64,000 nt of DNA from UBA1413 sp964552955 (GCA_964552955.1 CAZKIU010000008.1:34257-98256); one strand, 5' to 3'; positions 16,634 to 25,714 are shown, numbered from the stretch's first letter. Notes: generated from the sequence alone by a model not told the origin. Numbers and translations: made by a program.

Positions 16634-16665
16634 TTGCCGTAATTCCCGGCAGTTTTCTATCTTTG
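16634..16665 (+). promoter_or_regulatory. Candidate recG promoter
   Basis: TTG at 16634-16636 and TATCTTTG at 16658-16665 (exact TAnnTTTG), 21 bp apart. The -7 box ends only 6 bp before the recG ATG, so transcription would start at or just before the start codon (very short or no leader), unless recG starts further downstream. Confidence 0.45.
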
Positions 16666-16671
16666 TTTGTC

Positions 16672-18774
16672 ATGACCGAATTCCTGGACCAAGATATTCA
16701 ATTTTTACCGGGCATGGGGCCGGTGAGGGCCGGATTGCTAAAAAAAGAGCTGAATATTCAAACCTTCCGCGACCTGGTTTATTATTTTCCCTACAAATAT
16801 ATCGACCGCACCAAATTTTACAAAATAAGTGAGGTGCATGGCCAGATGCCGCACATCCAGGTCAAGGGAAAGATCACCTCCATGGAGGTCGTGGGCGTCG
16901 GGAGCAAGCAGCGGCTGACGGCCCTTTTCAGGGATGAGACCGGGTCTATAGAGCTGATTTGGTTCCAGGGGGTGAAATGGATGAAGGAACACCTGAAACT
17001 CAACACCCCGCTGATCGTCTTCGGAAAACCTGCCGAATTCAATGGAACCATCAACGTGGTCCACCCTGAAATCGAAACCGAAGGGGAGATGGCCCTGCAA
17101 CCCGTGGGGATGTTCCAGTCGCATTACATCACCACCGAGCAGATGAAGAAGAAGTTCCTGACCTCGAAGGCCCTGAACAAGCTCATGCTGCTGCTGGTGG
17201 ATAAAATGAAAGGCAAAATTCCGGAGACATTGCCTGCACCGCTCATCGGCAAGCTGAAGCTGATGTCGCTGGAAGCCGCCCTGACAACGGTCCACAAACC
17301 TGCCAACACCCTGGATCTGAAGAATGCGCGCTTCAGATTGAAATTCGAGGAGCTGTTTTTAATCCAGCTTAAAATCCTGGGACTTAAGCACGCCAGGGAG
17401 AGCAAGTTCGTCGGGCATCCTTTCACGCAGGTAGGCTACAATTTCAATACCTTTTATCACCATTATCTTCCCTTTCCGCTGACCGAAGCACAGAAACGGG
17501 TGATCAGGGAAATCCGCAGGGATCTCTCCCGTTCCATCCAGATGAACCGGTTGCTTCAGGGTGACGTGGGAAGCGGCAAGACCCTGGTGGCGCTGATGAC
17601 AGCACTGATTGCCATGGACAACGGTTTTCAGGCCTGCCTGATGGCCCCCACAGAAATCCTGGCCCAACAACATTATGCCACCATCTCCCGGCTGGTGGAG
17701 GGGATGCATGTAGAGACCGGACTGCTGACGGGTTCTACGAAGGCATCGGAGCGAACACAGCTGCATGCCAGGCTGAGTGAGGGGAGCCTTCAGCTCCTCA
17801 TAGGCACCCATGCCCTCATTGAGGATGCGGTGGTGTTCAAACAACTGGGACTGGTGATCATCGACGAGCAGCATCGCTTCGGGGTGGCCCAGCGGGCCAA
17901 ACTATGGCAGAAAAACGATGTCATCCCCCCGCACATTCTGGTGATGACGGCCACGCCTATTCCCAGAACACTAGCCATGACGGTCTATGGCGACCTTGAC
18001 GTCTCGGTCATCGACGAACTGCCCCCGGGGCGCAAACCCATACAGACCCTCCATTTTTTCGAAAACAAACGGCAGGAAGTATACCAGTTCATCGGCAGAA
18101 AGATTGGGGAAGGCCGGCAGGTCTACATGGTCTACCCCCTGATCTCGGAATCGGAAACCCTTGACCTGAAGAACCTGGAGGAGGGATTCCGCCATATCTC
18201 TGATGCCTTTCCCGGGTATGAGGTCTGCATGGTCCACGGCCGGATGAAACCGCAGGAGAAAGAGCGGGAGATGGTCCGGTTCAAGGAGGGAAAAACTCAG
18301 ATCATGGTGGCCACCACCGTCATCGAGGTGGGTGTTGACGTTCCCAATGCCTCGGTGATGGTCATCGAGAGTGCCGAGCGGTTTGGGCTGTCGCAGTTGC
18401 ACCAGTTGCGGGGGCGCGTGGGACGCGGGGCGGAGCAATCCTTTTGTCTGCTGATGTCCTCCTTCAAGCTGACCAATGAAAGCCGCAAACGGCTGGCGAC
18501 CATGGTCCGCACCAATGACGGCTTTGAAATTGCCGAAATGGACATGCGGCTGAGGGGCCCCGGCGATATGGAAGGCACCCAGCAAAGCGGTATGGGGTTC
18601 GACCTGAAAATCGCCAACCTGGCCAAAGACGGCCAGATCCTGGAACTGGCCCGCCAACATGCACGCGACATCCTCGACAGTGACCCCCGGCTCGAAAGCG
18701 ACGACTACTGCATCCTACGCAAAACTCTCTCCCAGGGCAAAAAAACCGAATTCGAATGGTCGGTCATCAGTTGA
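16672..18774 (+). CDS. recG: ATP-dependent DNA helicase RecG
   Basis: Branch-migrating helicase that remodels stalled forks and Holliday junctions. The 700-aa length is typical. An N-terminal helix-hairpin region (FLPGMGPVRAGLLKKELNI) and wedge/OB domain (VKGKITSMEVVGVGSKQRLTA) are followed by helicase motifs: I GDVGSGKT, Ia APTEILAQQH, II DEQHRFG, III TATPIPRTLAMT, IV-VI VHGRMKPQEKE, TTVIEVGVDVPNAS and LHQLRGRVGRG. MTEFLDQDIQFLPGMGP was chosen as start; the open frame upstream adds no family sequence. Confidence 0.97.
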   Translation: MTEFLDQDIQFLPGMGPVRAGLLKKELNIQTFRDLVYYFPYKYIDRTKFYKISEVHGQMPHIQVKGKITSMEVVGVGSKQRLTALFRDETGSIELIWFQGVKWMKEHLKLNTPLIVFGKPAEFNGTINVVHPEIETEGEMALQPVGMFQSHYITTEQMKKKFLTSKALNKLMLLLVDKMKGKIPETLPAPLIGKLKLMSLEAALTTVHKPANTLDLKNARFRLKFEELFLIQLKILGLKHARESKFVGHPFTQVGYNFNTFYHHYLPFPLTEAQKRVIREIRRDLSRSIQMNRLLQGDVGSGKTLVALMTALIAMDNGFQACLMAPTEILAQQHYATISRLVEGMHVETGLLTGSTKASERTQLHARLSEGSLQLLIGTHALIEDAVVFKQLGLVIIDEQHRFGVAQRAKLWQKNDVIPPHILVMTATPIPRTLAMTVYGDLDVSVIDELPPGRKPIQTLHFFENKRQEVYQFIGRKIGEGRQVYMVYPLISESETLDLKNLEEGFRHISDAFPGYEVCMVHGRMKPQEKEREMVRFKEGKTQIMVATTVIEVGVDVPNASVMVIESAERFGLSQLHQLRGRVGRGAEQSFCLLMSSFKLTNESRKRLATMVRTNDGFEIAEMDMRLRGPGDMEGTQQSGMGFDLKIANLAKDGQILELARQHARDILDSDPRLESDDYCILRKTLSQGKKTEFEWSVIS

Positions 18775-18793
18775 CACCTCAAAAAATAACATA

Positions 18794-19597
18794 ATGAAAG
18801 CGCTCAGGCAAAAGCTCTACAGCATCATCTTCGAAGCCGATACCCGCGAAGGGAAGCTCTTCGACGAAATCCTGCTGGGAACCATCCTTTTCAGCATCCT
18901 CCTGGTGATGCTCGAAAGCGTCCCCTCCATCAGAGCCCGTTACTATACGCCGTTGCGGGTTCTGGAATGGACCATCACTGCCGTTTTCACGATAGAATAT
19001 TTAGTCCGCATCTGGGTGGTCCATAAGCCCTTGAAATATATCTTCAGTTTTTACGGACTGGTAGATCTTTTCGCCCTTCTCCCCACCTATCTGGGGTTGT
19101 TGTTTGCCGGAGGACAGAGCCTGATTGTGATCAGGGCCATCAGACTGCTGCGGGTCTTCCGGATTCTGAAGCTGAGCAGGTACACCCGTGCGGGGCGGCT
19201 GATTGCGGGGGCCCTCTGGAACAGCCGCGAGAAAATCAGCGTATTCATCATTTTCGTCCTTACTCTGGCCCTGATCATCGGCACCCTGATCTACCTCATC
19301 GAGGGGGAGAAGTCGGGCTTCACCGATATCCCCACCAGCATCTACTGGGCCATCGTCACCCTCACCACGGTCGGTTACGGCGATCTCTCCCCGGTGACCG
19401 GCTTGGGGAAGTTTCTGGCCAGCATTGTGATGATATTGGGCTATTCGATTATAGCAGTACCCACAGGGATCGTCACGGCCAGTCTGTTGGGAAAGAAGGA
19501 GAATTACAACACCCAGGTGTGCCGTCACTGCCTTCTTGAAAAACACGACGACGATGCCCGTTTCTGCAAGCGCTGCGGGGCTTCCCTGGAAGAATAA
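18794..19597 (+). CDS. Voltage-gated-type potassium channel with C-terminal zinc ribbon
   Basis: 267-aa inner-membrane protein with six predicted membrane segments. The S4-like helix IRAIRLLRVFRILKLSRYTR carries regularly spaced Arg, and the pore loop IVTLTTVGYGDLSP is the K+ selectivity filter, so this is a Kv/KvAP-type channel. The C-terminal tail after S6 has CRHC ... CKRCG, a four-Cys zinc-ribbon motif that could assemble or gate the tetramer or sense redox or metals. It follows recG by 19 bp and may be read through from it. No TrkA-N (RCK) domain is present. Confidence 0.88.
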   Translation: MKALRQKLYSIIFEADTREGKLFDEILLGTILFSILLVMLESVPSIRARYYTPLRVLEWTITAVFTIEYLVRIWVVHKPLKYIFSFYGLVDLFALLPTYLGLLFAGGQSLIVIRAIRLLRVFRILKLSRYTRAGRLIAGALWNSREKISVFIIFVLTLALIIGTLIYLIEGEKSGFTDIPTSIYWAIVTLTTVGYGDLSPVTGLGKFLASIVMILGYSIIAVPTGIVTASLLGKKENYNTQVCRHCLLEKHDDDARFCKRCGASLEE

Positions 19598-19620
19598 AAA
19601 CACTATTGTATAACATATTA

Positions 19621-19652
19621 TTTGGCAGATTGGCCGGAAATCGTTATCTTGC
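19621..19652 (+). promoter_or_regulatory. Candidate nrfHA promoter
   Basis: TTTG at 19621-19624, then a 20-bp gap and TATCTTGC at 19645-19652, one mismatch from TAnnTTTG. The predicted transcript would start about 20 bp upstream of the nrfH ATG. Confidence 0.5.
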
Positions 19653-19679
19653 CTTTCTGAAACCACAAACCGAAACCTT

Positions 19680-20255
19680 ATGCTCCGAAGATTGCTGCCA
19701 CCACCACAGTGGCGTTTTCCGGTCCTGATCCTTGCAGGGATTTTTACAGGTCTGGGTCTTTTTTCGGTTTACCTGGGGAAAGCCCATCTTTATCTTTCCG
19801 ACAAACCAGAAGCATGTGTCAACTGTCACATCATGGCCCCCCAGTATGCCACCTGGAACCACAGTGCCCACCGTGAGAAAGCCCACTGCAACGATTGTCA
19901 TGTGCCTCACAATAACGTGTTCAACAAGTATTATTTCAAGGCCAATGACGGGTTACGCCATTCCACCCTTTTCACCCTCCGGATGGAGCGGCAGGTGATC
20001 AGGATCCTGGAGCCCGGGGCGAAAGTGGTCCAGAACAACTGTATCCGGTGCCACGGGAAGCTCCTGGTGGATCCCAGGCTGGAAGCCTCGGTGGCCATGT
20101 ACAGGGGAGTCAGGGAAGGGCGCCGCTGTATCGAATGCCACCGTGAAGTGCCCCACGGAAGAGTCAACAGCCTCTCGAGTGTTCCCTTTGCCAGGGTGCC
20201 CCTTCTCGAAAGCCCGGTGCCCGAATGGCTCCGCAGTACGCTTAAAAACAATTAA
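19680..20255 (+). CDS. nrfH: Cytochrome c nitrite reductase small subunit (quinol dehydrogenase)
   Basis: Membrane-anchored tetraheme cytochrome that takes electrons from menaquinol and passes them to NrfA. The 191-aa product has one N-terminal membrane helix (WRFPVLILAGIFTGLGLFSV) and four CxxCH heme sites: CVNCH, CNDCH, CIRCH and CIECH. The order and length match the NapC/NirT-NrfH family. It lies 12 bp upstream of nrfA in one operon. Confidence 0.96.
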   Translation: MLRRLLPPPQWRFPVLILAGIFTGLGLFSVYLGKAHLYLSDKPEACVNCHIMAPQYATWNHSAHREKAHCNDCHVPHNNVFNKYYFKANDGLRHSTLFTLRMERQVIRILEPGAKVVQNNCIRCHGKLLVDPRLEASVAMYRGVREGRRCIECHREVPHGRVNSLSSVPFARVPLLESPVPEWLRSTLKNN

Positions 20256-20267
20256 AACGATAAACCT

Positions 20268-21770
20268 ATGAAGTCATTAACCGAACTGACCCAGAAAAAG
20301 CCCGGACTGGCGTGGTTGCTGTTTTTCATCACCATCGGCATCGTCTTTCTGCTCGGGTTGCTGGCCTCCTCCATCATTGAGCGCCGTGCGGAGGCCTTGT
20401 TTGTGAACACACCCAAAACGGAAATCCGCGATGGAGAGGTACGCAATGAAATCTGGGGGGAGAACTACCCCCGTGAATTCCAATCTTATTACGGGACCGC
20501 CGATACGACCTTCCGGAGCAAGCACGGGGGCAATGCCACTGTCGACGTGCTGGAGGAGGTGCCCGAGATGGTGGTGCTCTGGGCGGGATATCTTTTTTCG
20601 CGCGATTACAAGCAGGGACGGGGCCACTTCTACGCGGTGGAAGATATCTACAACACCCTGCGCACCGGCGCTCCCATGACCGCCGATGCGGGTCCCCAGC
20701 CTACCACCTGCTGGACCTGTAAAAGTCCCGACGTCCCCCGCATGATGAAGGAGGAAGGAATCACCCAGTATTATAGTGGTATGTGGGCCCGTCTCGGCCC
20801 TGAGATCGTTAACCCCATCGGGTGTGCCGACTGCCATGATGCCAAAACTGCCAACCTGCACATCTCCAGGCCCGCGCTGATCGAAGCCTTCGAAAGACAA
20901 GGCCGTGACATCACCAATGCCAGCTACCAGGAGATGCGCACCCTGGTATGTGCCCAATGCCACGTCGAATACTATTTCAATAAGAAAGTGGCCGAAGGAG
21001 CCAACACCCTGACCTTTCCGTGGGACAACGGCATGACGGTTGAAGAAATGGAGGCTTACTACGACAACATCGAATTCAGTGACTGGACCCACGCCCTGAG
21101 CAAGGCGCCCATGCTGAAAGCCCAGCACCCCGACTATGAGGTAGCCCAACATGGTATCCATGCCCAGCGGGGCGTGGCCTGCGCCGACTGCCACATGCCT
21201 TACCAGAGCGAGGGAGGGGTGAAATTCACCAACCATAAGATGCAGAGCCCGCTGAATAATATCGCCGCCTCATGCCAGGTGTGCCATCGCGAGGAAGCCG
21301 AAACCCTGGTGCAGAATGTCTATGACCGCCAGGACAAGGTACTGGCAGCCCGTCATGAGTTGGAAAAAGTACTGGTCCGCGGCCATGTGGAAGCCCAAAA
21401 AGCCTGGGAACTGGGGGCTACCGAAGCCCAGATGAAGGAGATCCTTCATGGCCTGCGCAGAGCCCAGTGGCGCTGGGATTATGTGGCAGCCACCCACGGA
21501 GGTTCCTTCCATGCCCCCGTCGAATGCGCCCGCATCGTGGCCAACGGCCTGACTATCGCCCAGGATACCCGCATCTTATTGGCCCGGCTCCTCGCCACCC
21601 TGGGCTTCAACCAGGAAGTCCCCTACCCCGACCTCTCCTCCAAAGCCAAAGCTCAGGAATTCATCGGCCTCGACATGAAAAAATTCCATGAAGATAAAGC
21701 CGCCTTCCTGAAAGAGATCGTCCCTGCCTGGAAATCCGCAGCCGCCGACCGGCAGAGCAAATGGAACTGA
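20268..21770 (+). CDS. nrfA: Ammonia-forming cytochrome c nitrite reductase (pentaheme)
   Basis: Periplasmic enzyme that reduces nitrite to ammonium with six electrons. The 500-aa product has an N-terminal signal anchor, the diagnostic active-site heme motif CWTCK (Cys148-Lys152), and four further sites CADCH, CAQCH, CADCH and CQVCH. Catalytic residues are suggested by QHGIHAQRGVACADCHMPY. Its 3' end forms the first unit of a 70-bp triplication. A strong terminator follows at 21961. Confidence 0.97.
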   Translation: MKSLTELTQKKPGLAWLLFFITIGIVFLLGLLASSIIERRAEALFVNTPKTEIRDGEVRNEIWGENYPREFQSYYGTADTTFRSKHGGNATVDVLEEVPEMVVLWAGYLFSRDYKQGRGHFYAVEDIYNTLRTGAPMTADAGPQPTTCWTCKSPDVPRMMKEEGITQYYSGMWARLGPEIVNPIGCADCHDAKTANLHISRPALIEAFERQGRDITNASYQEMRTLVCAQCHVEYYFNKKVAEGANTLTFPWDNGMTVEEMEAYYDNIEFSDWTHALSKAPMLKAQHPDYEVAQHGIHAQRGVACADCHMPYQSEGGVKFTNHKMQSPLNNIAASCQVCHREEAETLVQNVYDRQDKVLAARHELEKVLVRGHVEAQKAWELGATEAQMKEILHGLRRAQWRWDYVAATHGGSFHAPVECARIVANGLTIAQDTRILLARLLATLGFNQEVPYPDLSSKAKAQEFIGLDMKKFHEDKAAFLKEIVPAWKSAAADRQSKWN

Positions 21771-21935
21771 GGCGTTCAACCAAACGCCAGTAAAATGACT
21801 CGCGCTGCTTTGAACTGACCGGAAGAACAAACTGAACTGACGCTGTGAACCAACCGGCAGAACATTGATTCACGCTGATGTGAACTGACCGGAAGAACAA
21901 ACTGAACTGACGCTGTGAACCGGACTGCTCAGAAG
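21747..21935. repeat. 70-bp unit repeated about 2.7 times from the nrfA 3' end
   Basis: Unit 1 (21747-21816) starts in the last eight codons of nrfA and continues past its stop. Unit 2 (21817-21886) matches unit 1 at 53 of 70 positions. Unit 3 (from 21887) is identical to unit 2 for its first 35 bp, then diverges. The longest exact direct repeat is 41 bp (21811-21851 and 21881-21921). The period is exactly 70 with no gaps. The gap between nrfA and thyA (412 bp) otherwise holds a terminator and a promoter element only. Confidence 0.93.
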
Positions 21936-21960
21936 ATCTTCCTTGCATTTACAACATAGA

Positions 21961-22004
21961 AAATCGAAAGGTCACCGGAGAATCAGGTGGCCTTTCGATT
22001 TTTA
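21961..22004 (+). terminator. Terminator of nrfHA
   Basis: A 16-bp stem with one G-T pair (21961-21976 with 21986-22001), a 9-nt loop and a TTTTT tail. It lies downstream of the 70-bp repeats. Confidence 0.9.
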
Positions 22005-22064
22005 TGGGAAGAAGCCAACAGGGTGCCGGCCCTTATTCTGTCACCCACACCATTCAAATTGTTC

Positions 22065-22072
22065 TATATTTG
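22065..22072 (+). promoter_or_regulatory. Candidate -7 element for thyA
   Basis: TATATTTG, an exact TAnnTTTG, about 110 bp upstream of the thyA start. No convincing -33 box. Confidence 0.35.
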
Positions 22073-22182
22073 TGGGGGTGAAATATTCATGCGTCACAAG
22101 CACCCCAACCGGAATAATCTGACCACATGGATATTCCATCTGACTCACGGAAGAAGCCATAACAACTTAATATCTTGAGTAG

Positions 22183-22977
22183 ATGAAACAATATTTAGAC
22201 CTGCTGGATACCATTCTAAAGGAGGGAGTAGAGAAAAAGGACCGCACCGGAACCGGCACACTGAGCATTTTCGGGCACCAGATGCGCTTCCGCCTGAGTG
22301 AAGGTTTTCCGGTGGTGACGACCAAAAAGCTCCATCTGAAATCGATTATTCATGAACTCCTGTGGTTCCTCCAGGGGGATACCAATGTCAGGTATTTACA
22401 GGAAAAAGGGGTGCGCATCTGGAATGAATGGGCGGGTGAAGACGGCGAGCTGGGGCCCGTCTATGGGGCACAATGGCGAAGCTGGACCGCCTCCGACGGC
22501 CGGACCATCGACCAGATCAGCCAGGTGGTGGAGAGCCTGAAAAACAACCCCGATTCACGGCGTCATATCGTCAGCGCCTGGAATGTGGGTGACCTGGAGA
22601 AAATGCACCTGCCCCCCTGTCATCTTCTCTTTCAGTTTTATGTGGCCGGCGGCCGGCTCTCCTGTCAACTCTACCAACGCAGTTGTGACGTCTTCCTGGG
22701 GGTGCCCTTCAACATCGCCTCCTATGCCCTGCTCACCCTGATGATGGCTCAGGTGACCGGTTATGAGCCCGGCGACTTCGTGTGGACCGGCGGCGACGTC
22801 CATATTTATACCAACCACCTCGAACAGGTGAAACTGCAGCTCACCCGCCAGCCCCTGCCCCTGCCCGAAATGAGACTTAACCCGGAAGTGAAAAATATCT
22901 TTGACTTCAAATATGAGAACTTCGAACTGGTCAACTACCAGGCCCATCCCCATATCCCCGGCCAAGTCGCCGTCTAA
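22183..22977 (+). CDS. thyA: Thymidylate synthase
   Basis: Converts dUMP and methylene-tetrahydrofolate to dTMP and dihydrofolate. The 264-aa length equals the E. coli type. Visible: KKDRTGTGTLSIFGHQMRF (phosphate-binding Arg), WNEWAGEDGELGPVYGAQWR, the active-site Cys146 in LPPCHLLFQFYV, QLYQRSCDVFLGVPFNIASY and HIYTNHLEQ. DHFR, which recycles the dihydrofolate made here, is encoded 210 bp downstream. Confidence 0.98.
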   Translation: MKQYLDLLDTILKEGVEKKDRTGTGTLSIFGHQMRFRLSEGFPVVTTKKLHLKSIIHELLWFLQGDTNVRYLQEKGVRIWNEWAGEDGELGPVYGAQWRSWTASDGRTIDQISQVVESLKNNPDSRRHIVSAWNVGDLEKMHLPPCHLLFQFYVAGGRLSCQLYQRSCDVFLGVPFNIASYALLTLMMAQVTGYEPGDFVWTGGDVHIYTNHLEQVKLQLTRQPLPLPEMRLNPEVKNIFDFKYENFELVNYQAHPHIPGQVAV

Positions 22978-23072
22978 CCCCAACCCGCCCACCCCCCGGT
23001 TCCCGCCAGGCCAGGGATGGCAGCCAGATCCAGACTCACGCAGCATAGCGGAGTCTCGACTCAGTCGGGAAG

Positions 23073-23181
23073 ATTCCAGACTCAAGATTCCAGATTCCAG
23101 ACTCCAGACTCCAGATTCCAGATTCCAGACTCAAGATTCCAGATTCCAGATTCCAGACTCAAGATTCCAGACTCAAGACTC
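23073..23181. repeat. Degenerate heptamer array, copy 2
   Basis: About 15 tandem units of ATTCCAG, ACTCAAG, ACTCCAG and similar, the same family as the array at 10801-10920. It fills the thyA-folA spacer and ends 6 bp before the folA ATG, so the folA ribosome-binding region is repeat sequence plus CATTTTT. The proximal part of the spacer (22978-23072) shows nothing else recognisable. Confidence 0.95.
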
Positions 23182-23187
23182 ATTTTT

Positions 23188-23703
23188 ATGAATAACATTT
23201 CCATCATTGTCGCCATTGCCGAGAATTTCGCCATCGGAAAGGAGAACGACCTGTTGTTTCATCTGCCCGATGATCTGAAACGGTTTAAGAAGATTACCCT
23301 GGGCCATCCGGTCATCATGGGGCGCAACACGCTGTTGTCGTTGCCCCGGTGGCCCCTGCCCGGAAGAAGGAATATTGTGATCACCGACCAGCGGGAAGAT
23401 GATTTTCCGGGGTGTGAGACGGTTTTTAGCGTCGCCGAAGCCACGGCCAGGATCGCGGGCGAAACGGAAGCCTTTGTGATTGGGGGCGGCTCCATCTACC
23501 GTCAGTTTTTCCCGTTGGCCCACAGGCTTTATCTTACCCTGGTGCATCGGCCTTTCGATGCCGACACCTGGTTCCCCGAAATCGACTACTCCGCCTGGAC
23601 CGAGATCAGCCGGGAGGATCATTTTGACGAGACCAACGGCTTTGCCTATTCCTACCTGAACCTGGAAAGGAAAGATCCGAAGGGACAAGATGTGTTGGGA
23701 TGA
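23188..23703 (+). CDS. folA: Dihydrofolate reductase
   Basis: Reduces dihydrofolate to tetrahydrofolate with NADPH. The 171-aa product starts ISIIVAIAENFAIGKENDLL, with LPDDLKRFKKIT (catalytic acidic residue Asp in LPDD), GHPVIMGRNTLLSLP, and IGGGSIYRQFFPLAHRLYLT. The start was set at MNNISIIVA directly after the heptamer array; upstream the frame is open through the repeats but non-homologous. No Shine-Dalgarno is visible. Confidence 0.96.
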   Translation: MNNISIIVAIAENFAIGKENDLLFHLPDDLKRFKKITLGHPVIMGRNTLLSLPRWPLPGRRNIVITDQREDDFPGCETVFSVAEATARIAGETEAFVIGGGSIYRQFFPLAHRLYLTLVHRPFDADTWFPEIDYSAWTEISREDHFDETNGFAYSYLNLERKDPKGQDVLG

Positions 23704-23713
23704 GGTTGAGGCG

Positions 23714-23727
23714 GGTGCATATGCACC
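23714..23727. repeat. 14-bp perfect palindrome GGTGCATATGCACC
   Basis: Perfect palindrome 11 bp after the folA stop, overlapping a GC-rich CCGGGCCCCGG. There is no T-run, so it is not a normal terminator; it could be a protein-binding site or a weak hairpin. Confidence 0.5.
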
Positions 23728-23805
23728 GGGCCCCGGCGCCCACAGTAAACAGTGACGTGACCAAGGGCAGGAAAAGGCTACAGTGACCAGAGTAAACCCA
23801 AAAAT

Positions 23806-25599
23806 ATGAATAAGGCATACCGAATTGTTAATGTAAAAAAACTCCTGATTCTTATAGGCATGACCGTCGTGCTTCCCGGTCTGGTCTTGGCCGGAGATAC
23901 AAAAGAGAGGCTGCTGAAGCTCCGCTATGAAGAGAATTATTCCCCGACCTGGGAGGAGACCATCGCGCTGTTTGGTCAGCTCGACAAAGCCTTTAAGGAG
24001 GCCCGGCTCCTGGAGGCAGGAACGACCGATTGCGGAAAGCCGCTCCATACGTTTATCATCAGCAACGACCAGGAGTTTGATCCAGAGAAGGTGAAGGCCT
24101 CCGGGAAAACGGTATTGCTGGTCAACAACGGCATTCACCCCGGGGAGCCTGAGGGCATCGATGCCTCCCTCTTGTTTGCGGAGGATCTGCTTCGGAACCA
24201 CGAACAAATGGGCCGTTGGCTCGACGAGGTGGTGGTGGTCATCATTCCGGTATACAACATCGGGGGTGCCCTGAACCGGAGTGCTTACAACCGGTCGGGA
24301 CAGGCGACCCCCTATGAGACAGGGTTCCGGGGCAATTATGCCAATCTCGACCTCAACAGGGACTTCACCAAGTGCGATTCGGAAAATGCCCGCAGCTTCA
24401 CCCAGATTTTCCACCAGTGGGATCCTGATGTCTTTCTCGACACCCATACCACCAATGGATCAGATCACCAGTACAGCATCACCCTGATTCCCCCCCACCC
24501 CGACCAGTTTCCACCGGCACTCAGCCGCTTTCTGAACCGGGAGATGCTGCCGGCGCTATACACCGGAATGAAACAGGGGGAATATGAACTGATCCCCTAT
24601 GTCGACTGGTTTTACGAGGATGCCCGCAGCGGCATCGTGGGCACCTTCGAATCGCCCCGCTACTCCATTGGATACAGCGGATTGTTCCACACGCTGGGAA
24701 TGATCACCGAGAACCTCATTTACAAGCCTTTTCCCGACAGGGTGAAATCGGTCTACCAGTTTCTAACGCTACTGACCCGCTATACGGCGGAAAATGGGAC
24801 AAAGATCAGGGCCCTGCGGGAAGAAGCCCTCCGCCAGACCCTGGAAGCCAGCGTGTATCCCCTCAGCTGGGAGCTCGACTCCACCAACTGGCAGATGATT
24901 GAATTCAAAGGGTATGAGATGGATGAACATCAGGTGAGCGCCGTCACCGGGGTGGCCCGCAAAGGGTACGACCGCCACCGGCCTTACACCGATTCCATCC
25001 GCTATTATAACAATTACGTTCCGGCGGAGAGCGTTCCCGTTCCCGATTACTATGTAGTGCCCCAGGCGTGGAAGCCGGTTCTGGAGCGCCTGCAGTTGAA
25101 CCAGATCCAATACACGAAGCTCCGGCGCGATACCGTGATCAGGGTGACCGTCGACTATATCGATGACCTCAAGGGGGCTACCCGCCCTTATAACGGCCAT
25201 TATTACCACGACAGTTTTACCACCCGCAGTGAAGTGCAGGAAGTGAAGTTCTATGCCGGCGACTGGCTGGTGCCCGTCCGCCAGAAAGGAATGCGTTACC
25301 TCCTTGAGATGCTGGAACCCAAAGCCAAAGACTCCTTTTTCCGCTGGAACTTCTATGATTCGGTGCTCGACCAGCGGGAGTATTTTTCACCCTATGGTTT
25401 CGAGGAGAACGCCCTGCGGACCCTGAGTGAGCTTCCGGAGTTAAAAAAAGAACTGGAAAAGCGGAGGGCCGCCGACCCTGCCTTTGCCGCCAGCCACAAC
25501 GCCCAGATGGCTTTTATCTACAATAACTCCCCCTGGTTCGAGAAAAGCTGGAAAAGATACCCCGTGGGCAGGATTTTCACAGCACCGACGCCACATTAA
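23806..25599 (+). CDS. M14 family zinc carboxypeptidase, exported
   Basis: Predicted periplasmic or secreted metallopeptidase of 597 aa. N-terminal signal peptide (LLILIGMTVVLPGLVLAG). The M14 zinc site is His111 and Glu114 in NNGIHPGEPEG, with the third ligand probably His214 in FLDTHTTNGSDHQYS; a candidate catalytic Glu282 lies in GTFESPRYS. The C-terminal 250 residues form an accessory region typical of large Bacteroidota M14 proteins. The substrate is unknown. No operon partner is evident. Confidence 0.88.
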   Translation: MNKAYRIVNVKKLLILIGMTVVLPGLVLAGDTKERLLKLRYEENYSPTWEETIALFGQLDKAFKEARLLEAGTTDCGKPLHTFIISNDQEFDPEKVKASGKTVLLVNNGIHPGEPEGIDASLLFAEDLLRNHEQMGRWLDEVVVVIIPVYNIGGALNRSAYNRSGQATPYETGFRGNYANLDLNRDFTKCDSENARSFTQIFHQWDPDVFLDTHTTNGSDHQYSITLIPPHPDQFPPALSRFLNREMLPALYTGMKQGEYELIPYVDWFYEDARSGIVGTFESPRYSIGYSGLFHTLGMITENLIYKPFPDRVKSVYQFLTLLTRYTAENGTKIRALREEALRQTLEASVYPLSWELDSTNWQMIEFKGYEMDEHQVSAVTGVARKGYDRHRPYTDSIRYYNNYVPAESVPVPDYYVVPQAWKPVLERLQLNQIQYTKLRRDTVIRVTVDYIDDLKGATRPYNGHYYHDSFTTRSEVQEVKFYAGDWLVPVRQKGMRYLLEMLEPKAKDSFFRWNFYDSVLDQREYFSPYGFEENALRTLSELPELKKELEKRRAADPAFAASHNAQMAFIYNNSPWFEKSWKRYPVGRIFTAPTPH

Positions 25600-25714
25600 G
25601 CCGAAGCCGCAGAAGCAATGACCATAAACCTTCGAAGGCACCATCACAGCCCAAGCCATGACGGTACAGGGTATAATAAAGCATACCGTCCTCTACATCA
25701 ATTTATTACTACGT

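Noticed and set aside
23173..24447. Open frame of 424 codons on the minus strand across folA and the M14 gene
   Set aside because: It spans two convincing plus-strand genes and their spacer and shows no protein signature.
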